Assembly (NCBI RefSeq): GCF_011947265.1
Contig: NZ_JAATHD010000006.1
Coordinates: 124,001-188,000, forward strand
Length of the DNA: 64,000 nt
Direction: 5' to 3'
Origin: Paenibacillus sp. HB172176
GTDB lineage: Bacteria; Bacillota; Bacilli; Paenibacillales; Paenibacillaceae
Positions 8,735 through 16,606 of this stretch are shown here, piece after piece (positions within the stretch are counted from its first letter, which is position 1; the number at the start of each line of letters is the position of its first letter). Made by a program: the position numbers and the translations under genes. A model generated the notes under the pieces. That model made no database searches, was not told where the DNA came from, and saw only the letters and a program-made list of their open reading frames with translations.

Positions 8735-9633
8735 GCCTGACGGCTGGCTTGACGTACACGCTCAAAATATCGCGCGAGGTATCTCCCTACGGCTATTTCC
8801 TTACCGACGGCGAAACCGAGGTTCTGATGCATTATACGGAGCTGGTCGGCTCGAAGCCCGTTGTCGGCAATCAAGCGGAAGTGTTCATCTTCTACGATTC
8901 CGAGGATCGGATAGCGGCTACGATGAAGAAGCCGCTGCTTCAGCTTGACGAGCTTGCACGGCTTAAAGTCGCGGATGTGCATCCGCGGCTTGGCTGCTTC
9001 CTGGAGATGGGGCTGGGCAGGCAGCTGCTTCTGCCGCTGTCCGAGCTTCCGGAGAGCATTGCTTATCGACCGCTTCCCGGGGATGAGGTGTTCGTCGTGA
9101 TGAAGCATGACAAAATCGGCAGACTGGTGGCGAAGATCGCCTTCGAGGAGGAGCTGTCCCCCCTTGTTTTCACCGCGCCCGCTTCCTGGCAGAACAGCTG
9201 GGTCGAAGGCTGGGTGACGAAGACGCTTCAGATGGGCTCCTTCGTCATGGTGGACGGCGGCGTGCTGGGCTTCGGCGTCTATGGACTGATTCCGAGCTCG
9301 GAGCGCACCAAGCCGCTGCGTCTCGGCGAGCGCGTGCGCGCTCGCGTCGCGTATATCCGCGAGGATGGCCGCGTCAATCTCTCCATGACGGAGCGCAAGG
9401 AGGTCGGGCGAATCGAGGATTCCGAGCGCTTGCTCGCCTTTCTGAAGGAACGCCCGGGCGGAGGCATGCCTTATTCCGATCAGACGGAAGCGGACACGAT
9501 CAAGCAGCGCTTCGGCATAAGCAAATCCGCCTTCAAGCGGGCGCTGGGCAAGCTGATGCGCGACGGGCTTGTGTCGCAAAAGGGAAATTGGACCTACTTG
9601 AATGAGCCTTCCGAAGGAGCTGATGAGGAGTGA
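8731..9633 (+). CDS. CvfB-like S1 RNA-binding protein
   Basis: A 300-residue protein with serial S1-like beta-barrel repeats and a winged-helix tail, the CvfB architecture: YGYFLTDGETEVLMH in the first S1, MGLGRQLLLPLSELP in the second, a third ending EDGRVNLSM, then KQRFGISKSAFKRALGKLM as a helix-turn-helix. CvfB proteins bind RNA and affect virulence gene expression in staphylococci. The ATG at 8731 overlaps the rsfS stop; the in-frame ATG at 8701 lies inside rsfS. In Bacillus subtilis the homologous gene (yitL) is elsewhere, so its place inside the yqe operon is lineage-specific. Confidence 0.85.
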   Translation: MSLTAGLTYTLKISREVSPYGYFLTDGETEVLMHYTELVGSKPVVGNQAEVFIFYDSEDRIAATMKKPLLQLDELARLKVADVHPRLGCFLEMGLGRQLLLPLSELPESIAYRPLPGDEVFVVMKHDKIGRLVAKIAFEEELSPLVFTAPASWQNSWVEGWVTKTLQMGSFVMVDGGVLGFGVYGLIPSSERTKPLRLGERVRARVAYIREDGRVNLSMTERKEVGRIEDSERLLAFLKERPGGGMPYSDQTEADTIKQRFGISKSAFKRALGKLMRDGLVSQKGNWTYLNEPSEGADEE

Positions 9634-10397
9634 CTCTATCTTACGGACAGTTCGCGAGAGTGTATGATCAGCTTATGGAGGATATGCCGTATGCGGACTG
9701 GCTCGGCTTTGCGAGAGCGGGCTGGACGCGTTACGGCATGCCCTCGTCAGTAGCGGATCTCGGCTGCGGCACCGGAAATCTGTCCATTCCGCTCGCGAAA
9801 TCCGGCTTTCATGTGTACGGCATCGATCTGTCTTCCGAGATGCTGTCTGTCGCTCGCAGCAAATGGGACGAGACGCCTCAGCAGGCGATCAGGAGGCATG
9901 CGGGAAGCATTAGATGGCTTCAACAGGATATGCGCTCCTGGGAGCTTGCAGAGCCTGTGGATTCGGTGATATCGTTCTGCGACTGCTTGAACTATCTGAC
10001 GGAGGAGAGAGACATAGAGGCGGCTTTTCGGGCCACATACGCGGCGCTCAAGGAGGGAGGCTCCTTCCTGTTCGACATGCATTCGCCGCGGCAGTTGTCA
10101 CAGTACGCGGAGCAGCAGCCGTTCATTCTCGACGAGAGAGATGTCGCCTATATCTGGACCTGCGATTTCGAGCAGGAGATCTGTCAGATTGAGCATAATC
10201 TCACCCTATTCGTGCGTGAGCATGATGCGAGATTTACGCGCTTCGAGGAAACGCATTGTCAGCGAGCCTATGACCCGGATTGGGTGGAGACGGCGCTGAG
10301 GCGGGCGGGGTTTAAATCGGTGGAGAGGTTTGCCGATTTTCAGTTTAAGGCTGCCGACGAGCATTCCCAGCGGCTGTTTTTTGCCGCGATCAAATAA
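9630..10397 (+). CDS. yqeM: Class I SAM-dependent methyltransferase YqeM
   Basis: A 255-residue Rossmann-fold methyltransferase. The SAM-binding motif I is DLGCGTGNLS (about residues 42-51), the acidic motif II is in YGIDLSSEMLS and motif IV lies near SVISFCDCLNYL. It closes the yqe operon as in Bacillus. The GTG start overlaps the preceding stop (GTGA). The methylated substrate is not known for the family. Confidence 0.9.
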   Translation: MTLSYGQFARVYDQLMEDMPYADWLGFARAGWTRYGMPSSVADLGCGTGNLSIPLAKSGFHVYGIDLSSEMLSVARSKWDETPQQAIRRHAGSIRWLQQDMRSWELAEPVDSVISFCDCLNYLTEERDIEAAFRATYAALKEGGSFLFDMHSPRQLSQYAEQQPFILDERDVAYIWTCDFEQEICQIEHNLTLFVREHDARFTRFEETHCQRAYDPDWVETALRRAGFKSVERFADFQFKAADEHSQRLFFAAIK

Positions 10398-10430
10398 TTG
10401 TCATTTGTCGAAAAAAGGTTATTAAGCAGG

Positions 10431-10505
10431 AAAAAGACGGAATTTGACTTGGAGGATAAATGAACGGTATCGAACCGGTTATCATCCAAGACAACCGTCT
10501 TTTTT
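10431..10505. terminator. Bidirectional terminator between yqeM and the small reverse gene
   Basis: AAAAAGACGG (10431-10440) pairs with CCGTCTTTTT (10495-10504), with inner arms TTGGAGGATAA and TTATCATCCAA adding to the stem. T runs on both strands suit the two converging genes. Confidence 0.75.
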
Positions 10506-10524
10506 GGTGCGGCGACCGAGAAAA

Positions 10525-10743
10525 TCATTCTCTTAAGGCGTCCTTCAGCCGGCTGTTCATGGCGGTCGAGGCTTGGGCGCGCCGTGCCGAAGACTGCTTC
10601 AATCGCAACAGCTCCTCTCTTAATTCGGCGTTCGATTGCTCTAATTTCTCGATATACAAGATGAGCTCCTGCTGCTCGCGGCCAGCTTCGTGAAACAACG
10701 TCGCGAGCATGCTTCGCGCTTCCTCGGGGGTTATATTCGACAC
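10525..10743 (-). CDS. Small coiled-coil protein of unknown function
   Basis: Not recognised as a named family. The start is the GTG at 10743: GGGAGG sits 7 bases upstream on the reverse strand, while the earlier in-frame ATGs have no such site. The 72-residue product is acidic-basic alternating and helical, with a likely coiled coil over EQQELILYIEKLEQSNAELR and beyond; no cysteine pairs, signal peptide or membrane segment. It is transcribed toward the yqe operon and away from the nrd promoter. Good ribosome site and helix periodicity argue that it is real. Confidence 0.6.
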   Translation of the reverse strand: MSNITPEEARSMLATLFHEAGREQQELILYIEKLEQSNAELREELLRLKQSSARRAQASTAMNSRLKDALRE

Positions 10744-10853
10744 AAGATTTCCTCCCATATACCTATAAAATGTCACTATCCCATCATAGCTTGATCTGTT
10801 AAAATAGTCGAGTGGCGCAAAAAAATAGATTCACAATCCCTCCATAATTTTCA

Positions 10854-10904
10854 TTGACTGTACCTATATCTTGATGTAAAATCAAGTACATCACCTAGAT
10901 GTTG
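10854..10904 (+). promoter_or_regulatory. nrdI promoter with paired NrdR boxes
   Basis: TTGACT (10854-10859), 17 bases, TAAAAT (10877-10882) form a good sigma-A promoter. Two NrdR-box cores, CTATATCTTG (10864-10873) and CTAGATGTTG (10895-10904), are 31 bases apart, one inside the spacer and one just past the -10. NrdR boxes (consensus acaCwATATaTwGtgt) normally occur as pairs about three helical turns apart, matching what is seen. NrdR is an ATP/dATP-sensing repressor of reductase genes. Confidence 0.78.
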
Positions 10905-10949
10905 ATAGTAAAGGTGCTTTCAATGATCTGCCTCTGGTAAATCATGAAC

Positions 10950-10989
10950 AAGCGCGTCTGCCGCCCATAGACGGCCGGAAGCGCTTTTT
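10950..10989 (+). promoter_or_regulatory. Terminator-like hairpin in the nrdI leader
   Basis: AAGCGC (10950-10955) pairs with GCGCTT (10981-10986); inner bases TCTGCCG and CGGCCGGA extend the stem, followed by a T run to 10989. It lies after the nrd promoter and 34 bases before nrdI, so it could act as an attenuator. A small hairpin ATGAT/ATCAT precedes it (about 10923-10945). Confidence 0.5.
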
Positions 10990-11023
10990 GATTGCGATAA
11001 TAGAGTAGGGGAGAGCGGACGGG

Positions 11024-11383
11024 ATGTTAGTGGTCTACGACTCAAAAACAGGAAATGTGAAGCGGTTTATCAATAAATTGAATATGCGTTCAATGCCTAT
11101 TGATGAGAGGCCCGAGGTGGACGAGCCGTTCGTTCTGGTGACTTACACGACCGGATTCGGTCAAGTGCCGGAGAAGGTCAGCAGCTTCCTGCAATCGAAT
11201 CACCGCATGCTGCGCGGCGTATCCGCAAGCGGCAATCGCAACTGGGGTCCGGGCTTTGCGAAGAGCGCGGACACGATAGCCAATCTATATGATGTGCCCG
11301 TGCTTTTGAAGTTTGAATTGTCGGGAACGAGTCAAGACACGCAATATTTTGTCGAAAGGATGCGATCCATTGAAGCATATTGA
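11024..11383 (+). CDS. nrdI: Ribonucleotide reductase flavodoxin NrdI
   Basis: A 119-residue flavodoxin-like protein that helps generate the dimanganese-tyrosyl cofactor of class Ib NrdF. The FMN phosphate loop appears at the N terminus as YDSKTGNVKRF, and the GFGQVPEKVSSFL and GNRNWGPGFA segments are typical of NrdI. ATG start with GGGGAGAG upstream. Its end overlaps the TTG start of nrdE by 14 bases. Confidence 0.96.
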   Translation: MLVVYDSKTGNVKRFINKLNMRSMPIDERPEVDEPFVLVTYTTGFGQVPEKVSSFLQSNHRMLRGVSASGNRNWGPGFAKSADTIANLYDVPVLLKFELSGTSQDTQYFVERMRSIEAY

Positions 11384-13454
11384 ATTGAACAACGAATTGA
11401 TGCAACGCGGTGCAGACGGATTCTATCAACTGGAGAAAGACAAAGAAGCGGTGAAGGCCTTCATGGCGGAGGTTGAAGAGAAAAGCGTGAAATTCCCAAG
11501 CTTGAAGGAAAAGCTGGACTATCTCATTGAAAATGATTATTACGATGATGTATTCGTTAATTATACATATGAACAGGTAGAAGCGGTTTTCCACTTGACT
11601 GCGAGCAGCGGCTTCGAATTCCAGTCCTATATGGCCGCTTCGAAATTTTACAAGGATTATGCGATGAAGACGAACAATAAGTCGCAATATCTGGAGCAAT
11701 ACTCCGACCGCGTCGCCATCGTGGCGCTGCATCTTGGCGAAGGAGACGGGGAGCGCGCGCTGCGCATCGCCGACGCGATGATAGAGCAGCGGCTGCAGCC
11801 GGCAACGCCAACCTTTCTGAACGCAGGCAAGAGCCGCCGCGGCGAGCTGGTGTCCTGCTTTCTTCTTGAAATGGACGATTCTCTTAATTCGATCAACTAT
11901 GTGCTCGGCACATGCATGCAGCTCTCCAAGATTGGCGGAGGCGTGGCGGTCAATCTGTCCAAGCTTCGCGGACGCGGCGAGCCGATCAAAGGCGTGGAGG
12001 GCGCGGCGAAGGGCATCATGCCCGTCTTGAAGCTGATGGAGGACGCGTTCTCCTATGCGGATCAAATGGGACAGCGCAAGGGCTCGGGCGCAGGCTATTA
12101 TAATATTTTCGGCTGGGACATTATTGAATTCCTGGATTGCAAGAAGATTAATGCGGACGAGAAGTCGCGCATCAAGACGCTGTCGATCGGCCTGATTATT
12201 CCGAACAAATTCTACGAGCTTGCTGCTCAGAACAAGCCGCTTGTGGTATTCGGACCTCATTCTGTACATAAAGCGTACGGCATTCATCTTGACGATATGG
12301 ATATGGACGCGATGTACGAGGAGCTGCTGGCAAACGAGGCGGTTACGCGCAAGACGGTCATGTCCGCCCGCGATATGCTGACGAAGATTGCGTCGATTCA
12401 ATTGGAATCGGGTTACCCGTACATTATGAACAAGTCGAACGCGAACAATGTTCACGCGCTCAAGGATCTTGGATCGGTGAAGATGTCCAATCTGTGCACG
12501 GAGATTTTCCAACTGCAGGAGACTTCGGAAATTAACGATTACGGTGTGGATGATGTCATCCGCCGCGACATTAACTGCAATCTGGCATCTCTCAATATCG
12601 TGAACGTGATGGAACGCAAGAAGGTGAAGGAATCGGTTCATGTCGGCATTGAGGCTTTGACGACAGTGAGCGATCTGTCCAAGATCGACAACGCTCCCGG
12701 CGTGCGCAAAGCAAACGAAGAGCTGCATTCCGTCGGTCTCGGCGCGATGAATCTGAACGGCTATCTGGCCAAAAACAAGATTGCCTACGAGAGCGACGAA
12801 GCGAAGGATTTCGCGAATACATTTTTTATGATGATGAACTTCTACTCTATTGAAATTTCCATGGAGATTGCCAAGGAGCGCGGCGTTTCTTTCAAAGGCT
12901 TCGAGAAGTCGGAATATGCGAAGGGCACTTATTTCACGCGCTATGTCGAGAAGGACAATCGTCCGAAGACGGCTAGAGTGCAAGAGCTGTTCGAAGGCAT
13001 CGACATTCCTTCGCCGCAGGATTGGGCGGATCTGAGGGACAAGGTGCAGAAGCATGGCTTGTATAATGCGTACAGACTGGCGATTGCGCCGACGCAAAGC
13101 ATCTCCTATATTCAAAACGCGACTTCCAGCGTAATGCCGATTGTCGAGCATATCGAAACGCGGACGTACGCGAACTCGACAACGTACTATCCGATGCCGT
13201 ATTTGTCCCAGGACAACTTCTTCTACTACAAATCGGCTTACAATATCGATCAATTCAAGCTTATTGATCTCATTGCCGAGATTGGTCAGCATATCGACCA
13301 AGGCATCTCGACGGTTCTGCATGTGAACAGCAATGTGACGACCCGCGAGCTGGCTCGTTTCTATGTGTATGCGGCGCAAAAAGGGCTAAAATCGTTGTAT
13401 TACACAAGAACGAAGCGTCTTTCCGTGGAAGAATGCACAAGCTGCGCCGTCTAG
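11370..13454 (+). CDS. nrdE: Class Ib ribonucleotide reductase alpha subunit NrdE
   Basis: Catalytic subunit reducing ribonucleoside diphosphates. The proposed start is the TTG at 11370, with AAAGGA about 9 bases before it; the product (694 residues) then begins like other NrdE proteins (HIELNNELM). Features: ATPTFLNAG, radical-site region NLCTEIF, substrate loop ISYIQNATSSVMPIVEHIETRTYANSTTYYP, and the C-terminal CTSCAV cysteine pair used for re-reduction. No intein is present, in contrast to nrdJ in this window. Second gene of the nrdIEF operon. Confidence 0.96.
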   Translation: MKHIELNNELMQRGADGFYQLEKDKEAVKAFMAEVEEKSVKFPSLKEKLDYLIENDYYDDVFVNYTYEQVEAVFHLTASSGFEFQSYMAASKFYKDYAMKTNNKSQYLEQYSDRVAIVALHLGEGDGERALRIADAMIEQRLQPATPTFLNAGKSRRGELVSCFLLEMDDSLNSINYVLGTCMQLSKIGGGVAVNLSKLRGRGEPIKGVEGAAKGIMPVLKLMEDAFSYADQMGQRKGSGAGYYNIFGWDIIEFLDCKKINADEKSRIKTLSIGLIIPNKFYELAAQNKPLVVFGPHSVHKAYGIHLDDMDMDAMYEELLANEAVTRKTVMSARDMLTKIASIQLESGYPYIMNKSNANNVHALKDLGSVKMSNLCTEIFQLQETSEINDYGVDDVIRRDINCNLASLNIVNVMERKKVKESVHVGIEALTTVSDLSKIDNAPGVRKANEELHSVGLGAMNLNGYLAKNKIAYESDEAKDFANTFFMMMNFYSIEISMEIAKERGVSFKGFEKSEYAKGTYFTRYVEKDNRPKTARVQELFEGIDIPSPQDWADLRDKVQKHGLYNAYRLAIAPTQSISYIQNATSSVMPIVEHIETRTYANSTTYYPMPYLSQDNFFYYKSAYNIDQFKLIDLIAEIGQHIDQGISTVLHVNSNVTTRELARFYVYAAQKGLKSLYYTRTKRLSVEECTSCAV

Positions 13455-13544
13455 GGAGAATGCTATAACGGAGCAATCGGTCATCGCTGAACGATCCGAT
13501 TCACGAATCGGTGAATATGGAAGAAGAGAAGGAGTTTGCCTATT

Positions 13545-14501
13545 ATGAAAGCAGTAAACTGGAATCGACCGGATGATGATTTTACGCTAACGTTCTGGCA
13601 GCAGAATGTGATGCAGTTTTGGACGGATGAAGAAATTCCGTTGTCTGACGACAAGATGGATTGGATGCAGATGTCGGATGATGAGCGCACGTTGTATAAG
13701 AATGTGCTGGGCGGACTGACGCTCCTTGACACGATTCAAGGCGGCATCGGCATGCCCAAGATCCTGGAGCATGTGGACGGGCTGCAGCGCAAAGCCGTGC
13801 TGTCGTTCATGTCCATGATGGAGCAAATTCACGCGAAATCATACAGCAGCATCTTCACGACGCTCGCGTCAAACGAGGAGATCGATTCGATCTTCCGTTG
13901 GGTTGAGAATAACGAGCAGCTTCAGAGGAAGGCGTCGCTAATCTCGGCGTGGTACAACAACATTACGGGTCCGCAGGAGCTTTACAAAGCCATGGCGGCA
14001 TCCGTATTCCTCGAGAGCTACCTCTTCTATAGCGGCTTCTTCTACCCGCTCTATCTGGCGGGACAAGGCAAGATGACAAGCAGCGGCGAGATTATCGACT
14101 TGATTCTGCGCGATGAGAGCATTCATGGCTTGTACGTCGGCGTGCTTGCGCAAGAGCTGCTTGAGACGTTCAGCAGCGAGGTACAGGAGCAGCTCAAGGC
14201 CGAGGTTGGGGCGTTCCTTCTTGAGCTTTACGAGAATGAAATGATTTATACGGACGGCTTGTACAGCGCGGTTGGTCTGCAGGAGGATGTGAAGGCGTAT
14301 GTGCGTTACAATGCGAACAAAGCGCTCATGAACCTGGGCATGGAACCGTATTTCCCTGAAGAGCCGGTTAATCCAATCGTGTTCAATGGCATCAGTACGC
14401 ATACGAAGCAGCATGATTTCTTCTCAAAGAAAGGCAATGGCTATGTGCGGACGATTCATGTAGAACCGCTGAAGGACGATGATTTCGTTTTTAATTTTTA
14501 A
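13545..14501 (+). CDS. nrdF: Class Ib ribonucleotide reductase beta subunit NrdF
   Basis: Radical-generating subunit, ferritin-like helical fold, 318 residues. Metal ligands are seen in EQIHAKSYSSIF (Glu, His), VFLESYLFYSGF and LILRDESIHGLYVGV (Glu, His); the radical tyrosine is in the HAKSYS segment. The ATG at 13545 is about 10 bases after AAGGAG; an in-frame TTG at 13536 is less well placed. It lies 90 bases after nrdE and ends the operon. Confidence 0.96.
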   Translation: MKAVNWNRPDDDFTLTFWQQNVMQFWTDEEIPLSDDKMDWMQMSDDERTLYKNVLGGLTLLDTIQGGIGMPKILEHVDGLQRKAVLSFMSMMEQIHAKSYSSIFTTLASNEEIDSIFRWVENNEQLQRKASLISAWYNNITGPQELYKAMAASVFLESYLFYSGFFYPLYLAGQGKMTSSGEIIDLILRDESIHGLYVGVLAQELLETFSSEVQEQLKAEVGAFLLELYENEMIYTDGLYSAVGLQEDVKAYVRYNANKALMNLGMEPYFPEEPVNPIVFNGISTHTKQHDFFSKKGNGYVRTIHVEPLKDDDFVFNF

Positions 14502-14518
14502 TAGGAAGCTTGGAATGG

Positions 14519-14564
14519 AAAACCGCTGGAGCTCGAGTCGATTGACTTTTGCCCCAGCGGTTTT
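14519..14564 (+). terminator. Terminator of nrdIEF
   Basis: AAAACCGCTGG (14519-14529) pairs with CCAGCGGTTTT (14554-14564) over 11 bases, directly after nrdF. Confidence 0.85.
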
Positions 14565-14691
14565 GCTGTACAAGCATTCCCAATTTACCAAGAAAAATAC
14601 TATCCATTACAGGGAGATACATGCTACACTAGTGGGGAAGCATGCTCATCCAGGGCGCATAGGTTCTGCCTAACCAAAGGAGGAAGAAAGC

Positions 14692-15144
14692 GTGGAAAAC
14701 TGCTCGATCGTGACGAAGCCCGCACTGCATTTGGTCGGAATCAGCTATTGCGGTCCGTATTCAACCTTTCCAGATGAAGCGATTCGACTGCAGACGGATT
14801 TCCTGGCCAGGAAGCATGAGCTGGGCGGAGCTGCCAAATCACCTGTATTGTACAGTCCTTACTACGGCAATGAAGCTTTTGCAACCTATTGGGCTTGTTA
14901 TGAAGTGCAACATATGGAGGAGGTTCCTCCCGGCATGGTGCAGCTCACCATTCCCGCGCATCGATATGCGATGGTCGGAAGCTCGAACAAGCGTATCGGC
15001 GAAGCGTACGAACAACTGAATGTCTGGATGAACGAGCAGAGGCTAGAGAAGCATGAGCAAGCCGTGTCCATGGAATTATTTTATATCGATGAACAGCATT
15101 GGGAGGAAGAGCCGGTTGAACTGCTCATACCTCTGAAGGATTAG
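14692..15144 (+). CDS. GyrI-like effector-binding domain protein
   Basis: A 150-residue stand-alone GyrI/AraC effector-binding domain (fold of SOUL/BmrR effector domains). The pattern KPALHLVGISYCG at the start, MVQLTIPAHRYAMVGSS in the middle and the closing VELLIPLKD is typical. Such proteins bind small hydrophobic molecules or act as gyrase inhibitors; which applies here is not clear. GTG start with AAAGGAGGAAG upstream. Single-gene unit flanked by terminators. Confidence 0.75.
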   Translation: MENCSIVTKPALHLVGISYCGPYSTFPDEAIRLQTDFLARKHELGGAAKSPVLYSPYYGNEAFATYWACYEVQHMEEVPPGMVQLTIPAHRYAMVGSSNKRIGEAYEQLNVWMNEQRLEKHEQAVSMELFYIDEQHWEEEPVELLIPLKD

Positions 15145-15148
15145 AACG

Positions 15149-15180
15149 TGAAGGAGCTGACTTAAACAGCTTCTTTTTTT
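15149..15180 (+). terminator. Terminator of the GyrI-like gene
   Basis: GAAGGAGCTG and CAGCTTC form a short stem around an ACTTAAA loop, followed by a run of eight T, directly after the stop codon. Confidence 0.7.
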
Positions 15181-15232
15181 TGACATATAGGAAAGTATAT
15201 TATTTTTGCCCATACCTTCTCTATATGTTGCG

Positions 15233-15270
15233 AGAAACGCGACGTCCTTTTCCAAGGACATCGCGTTTCT
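15233..15270 (-). terminator. Terminator of the diguanylate cyclase gene
   Basis: AGAAACGCGACGTCCTT pairs with AAGGACATCGCGTTTCT (one mismatch) just beyond the stop codon of the reverse-strand gene. It may work in both directions. Confidence 0.75.
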
Positions 15271-15279
15271 TCTTTGCCT

Positions 15280-16467
15280 TTAATTCGACAATTTCGCCTT
15301 GGCTGGAATAGCTTTGTAATCCGTCACCTTGTTCTTGCCGGTGGATTTGGAATAATACATCGCTTCGTCGGCAAGCCTGACCAACTCGCCAACCTGGTTG
15401 GCCAGCTTGGTTGTGCTGTAGCCAACGCTGATCGTTACCATCGTCTCCGCTTCCACGCGTCTACGGATCGATTCGGCAACGATCGCCGGCTTCGCGCGAT
15501 CGGCATTCATGCAGATCAGCAGCTCTTCTCCGCCGTAACGTCCGGCCGCTCCGATGCCAGCGCTCTCCTCCCGCATAATCTCGGAAACGCGCTTCAACAC
15601 GCCGTCTGCCATATGATGGCCATGCGTATCGTTGAGGCGCTTGAAATTATCGATATCGCAGAAGATAACGGCCATTGTCTTGCAGCTCTGCAAGAGCTGC
15701 TCCGCTTTGTTCTGGAAATGCCTGCGATTGTACAGTCCCGTCAAGCCGTCCATAATGGAAGACTGATACGTGGACATCAACCGATCGATGACCCATTCGA
15801 AGAGAAGCATGAACAGCAGCGAGAAATAGACGATTGGCGTCAACTGAACGAGCAGCACGATCCAGCTCTGGCCGCCCTCGAACGCATAGGCGTCGGCGAT
15901 CCGCATCAGCTCGCAGCAGAAGAAAGCGATGAGACTGCCGTAATATTTGCTGTTCATGGCCGCATTGCGGGTTGCGAGCAATATAACGAGAATGACGATC
16001 AGGCTGTAAGCGTCAAGAAGCGGGAAGGCCGTGACGGCAGAGAGGCCGGCATCGCCTTCGGAGAGAGGAGCCAACGAATATTGAACGACCGCGAAGATCG
16101 CGGCAAGCAGGCTCATGAACACGAACGGCATAATTCTCAGCTGCGCCGACCGGTAAGTATATAATTTCATGAATACAAAGTTTATAATGATAAAAGAGAT
16201 GATTTGAAGCAATTGTGAAAGCATATACATCCAGGGAGAGGGCGACCATCCCGGAAAGGCAAGCGCGACGAGCAAAGCTTGTCTGACGATGTTGAGCGAA
16301 ATGCCCGCGATCAGCAGCCGATAGGTGTGCTTGTTGCGATAGCTGATGTACAGCTTGATCGACATGAACAGCATCAGAATAAGAATTACAATTACGGATG
16401 AGGACGAGAACAGTTGTCCGTTCGGACCGGTAAGCCATTGCATCATTGTCATTTTGTCAGTCACCAC
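15280..16467 (-). CDS. Membrane-bound GGDEF diguanylate cyclase
   Basis: A 395-residue protein with about six or seven membrane segments in residues 15-215 and a C-terminal GGDEF domain. The domain has CDIDNFKRLNDTHGHHMADGV and the active-site variant RYGGEEL, which is compatible with c-di-GMP synthesis; no RxxD inhibitory site is seen five residues before it. The start is a GTG at 16467 without an obvious ribosome site, so a start at the ATG at 16452 is possible. Its likely product is the ligand of the riboswitch at 28.8 kb in this window. Confidence 0.9.
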   Translation of the reverse strand: MVTDKMTMMQWLTGPNGQLFSSSSVIVILILMLFMSIKLYISYRNKHTYRLLIAGISLNIVRQALLVALAFPGWSPSPWMYMLSQLLQIISFIIINFVFMKLYTYRSAQLRIMPFVFMSLLAAIFAVVQYSLAPLSEGDAGLSAVTAFPLLDAYSLIVILVILLATRNAAMNSKYYGSLIAFFCCELMRIADAYAFEGGQSWIVLLVQLTPIVYFSLLFMLLFEWVIDRLMSTYQSSIMDGLTGLYNRRHFQNKAEQLLQSCKTMAVIFCDIDNFKRLNDTHGHHMADGVLKRVSEIMREESAGIGAAGRYGGEELLICMNADRAKPAIVAESIRRRVEAETMVTISVGYSTTKLANQVGELVRLADEAMYYSKSTGKNKVTDYKAIPAKAKLSN

Positions 16468-16508
16468 TCAAGAATTGGTAGGTATAGATTTACAGAAACA
16501 TACGTTCT

Positions 16509-16517
16509 ATTATATCA
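16509..16517 (-). promoter_or_regulatory. Putative extended -10 promoter of the GGDEF gene
   Basis: Reverse strand TGA-TATAAT, an extended -10, about 40 bases before the gene start; no clear -35. Confidence 0.4.
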
Positions 16518-16606
16518 TAGTTATCAACAGTGTGAATCCCGATTTTCAAAAAAATTCTGTTCGAAGCGCTTGCCGTTTCCGAGCAGGAGCAGGAGTTGAA
16601 CCGCAA

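Noticed and set aside
11178..13379. Very long reverse open frame (733 codons) opposite nrdI/nrdE
   Set aside because: Shadow of the GC-rich nrdE coding frame; protein is Arg/His-rich without domain features.
15274..16164. Forward 296-codon open frame opposite the GGDEF gene
   Set aside because: Shadow frame; the reverse strand carries a clear GGDEF domain.
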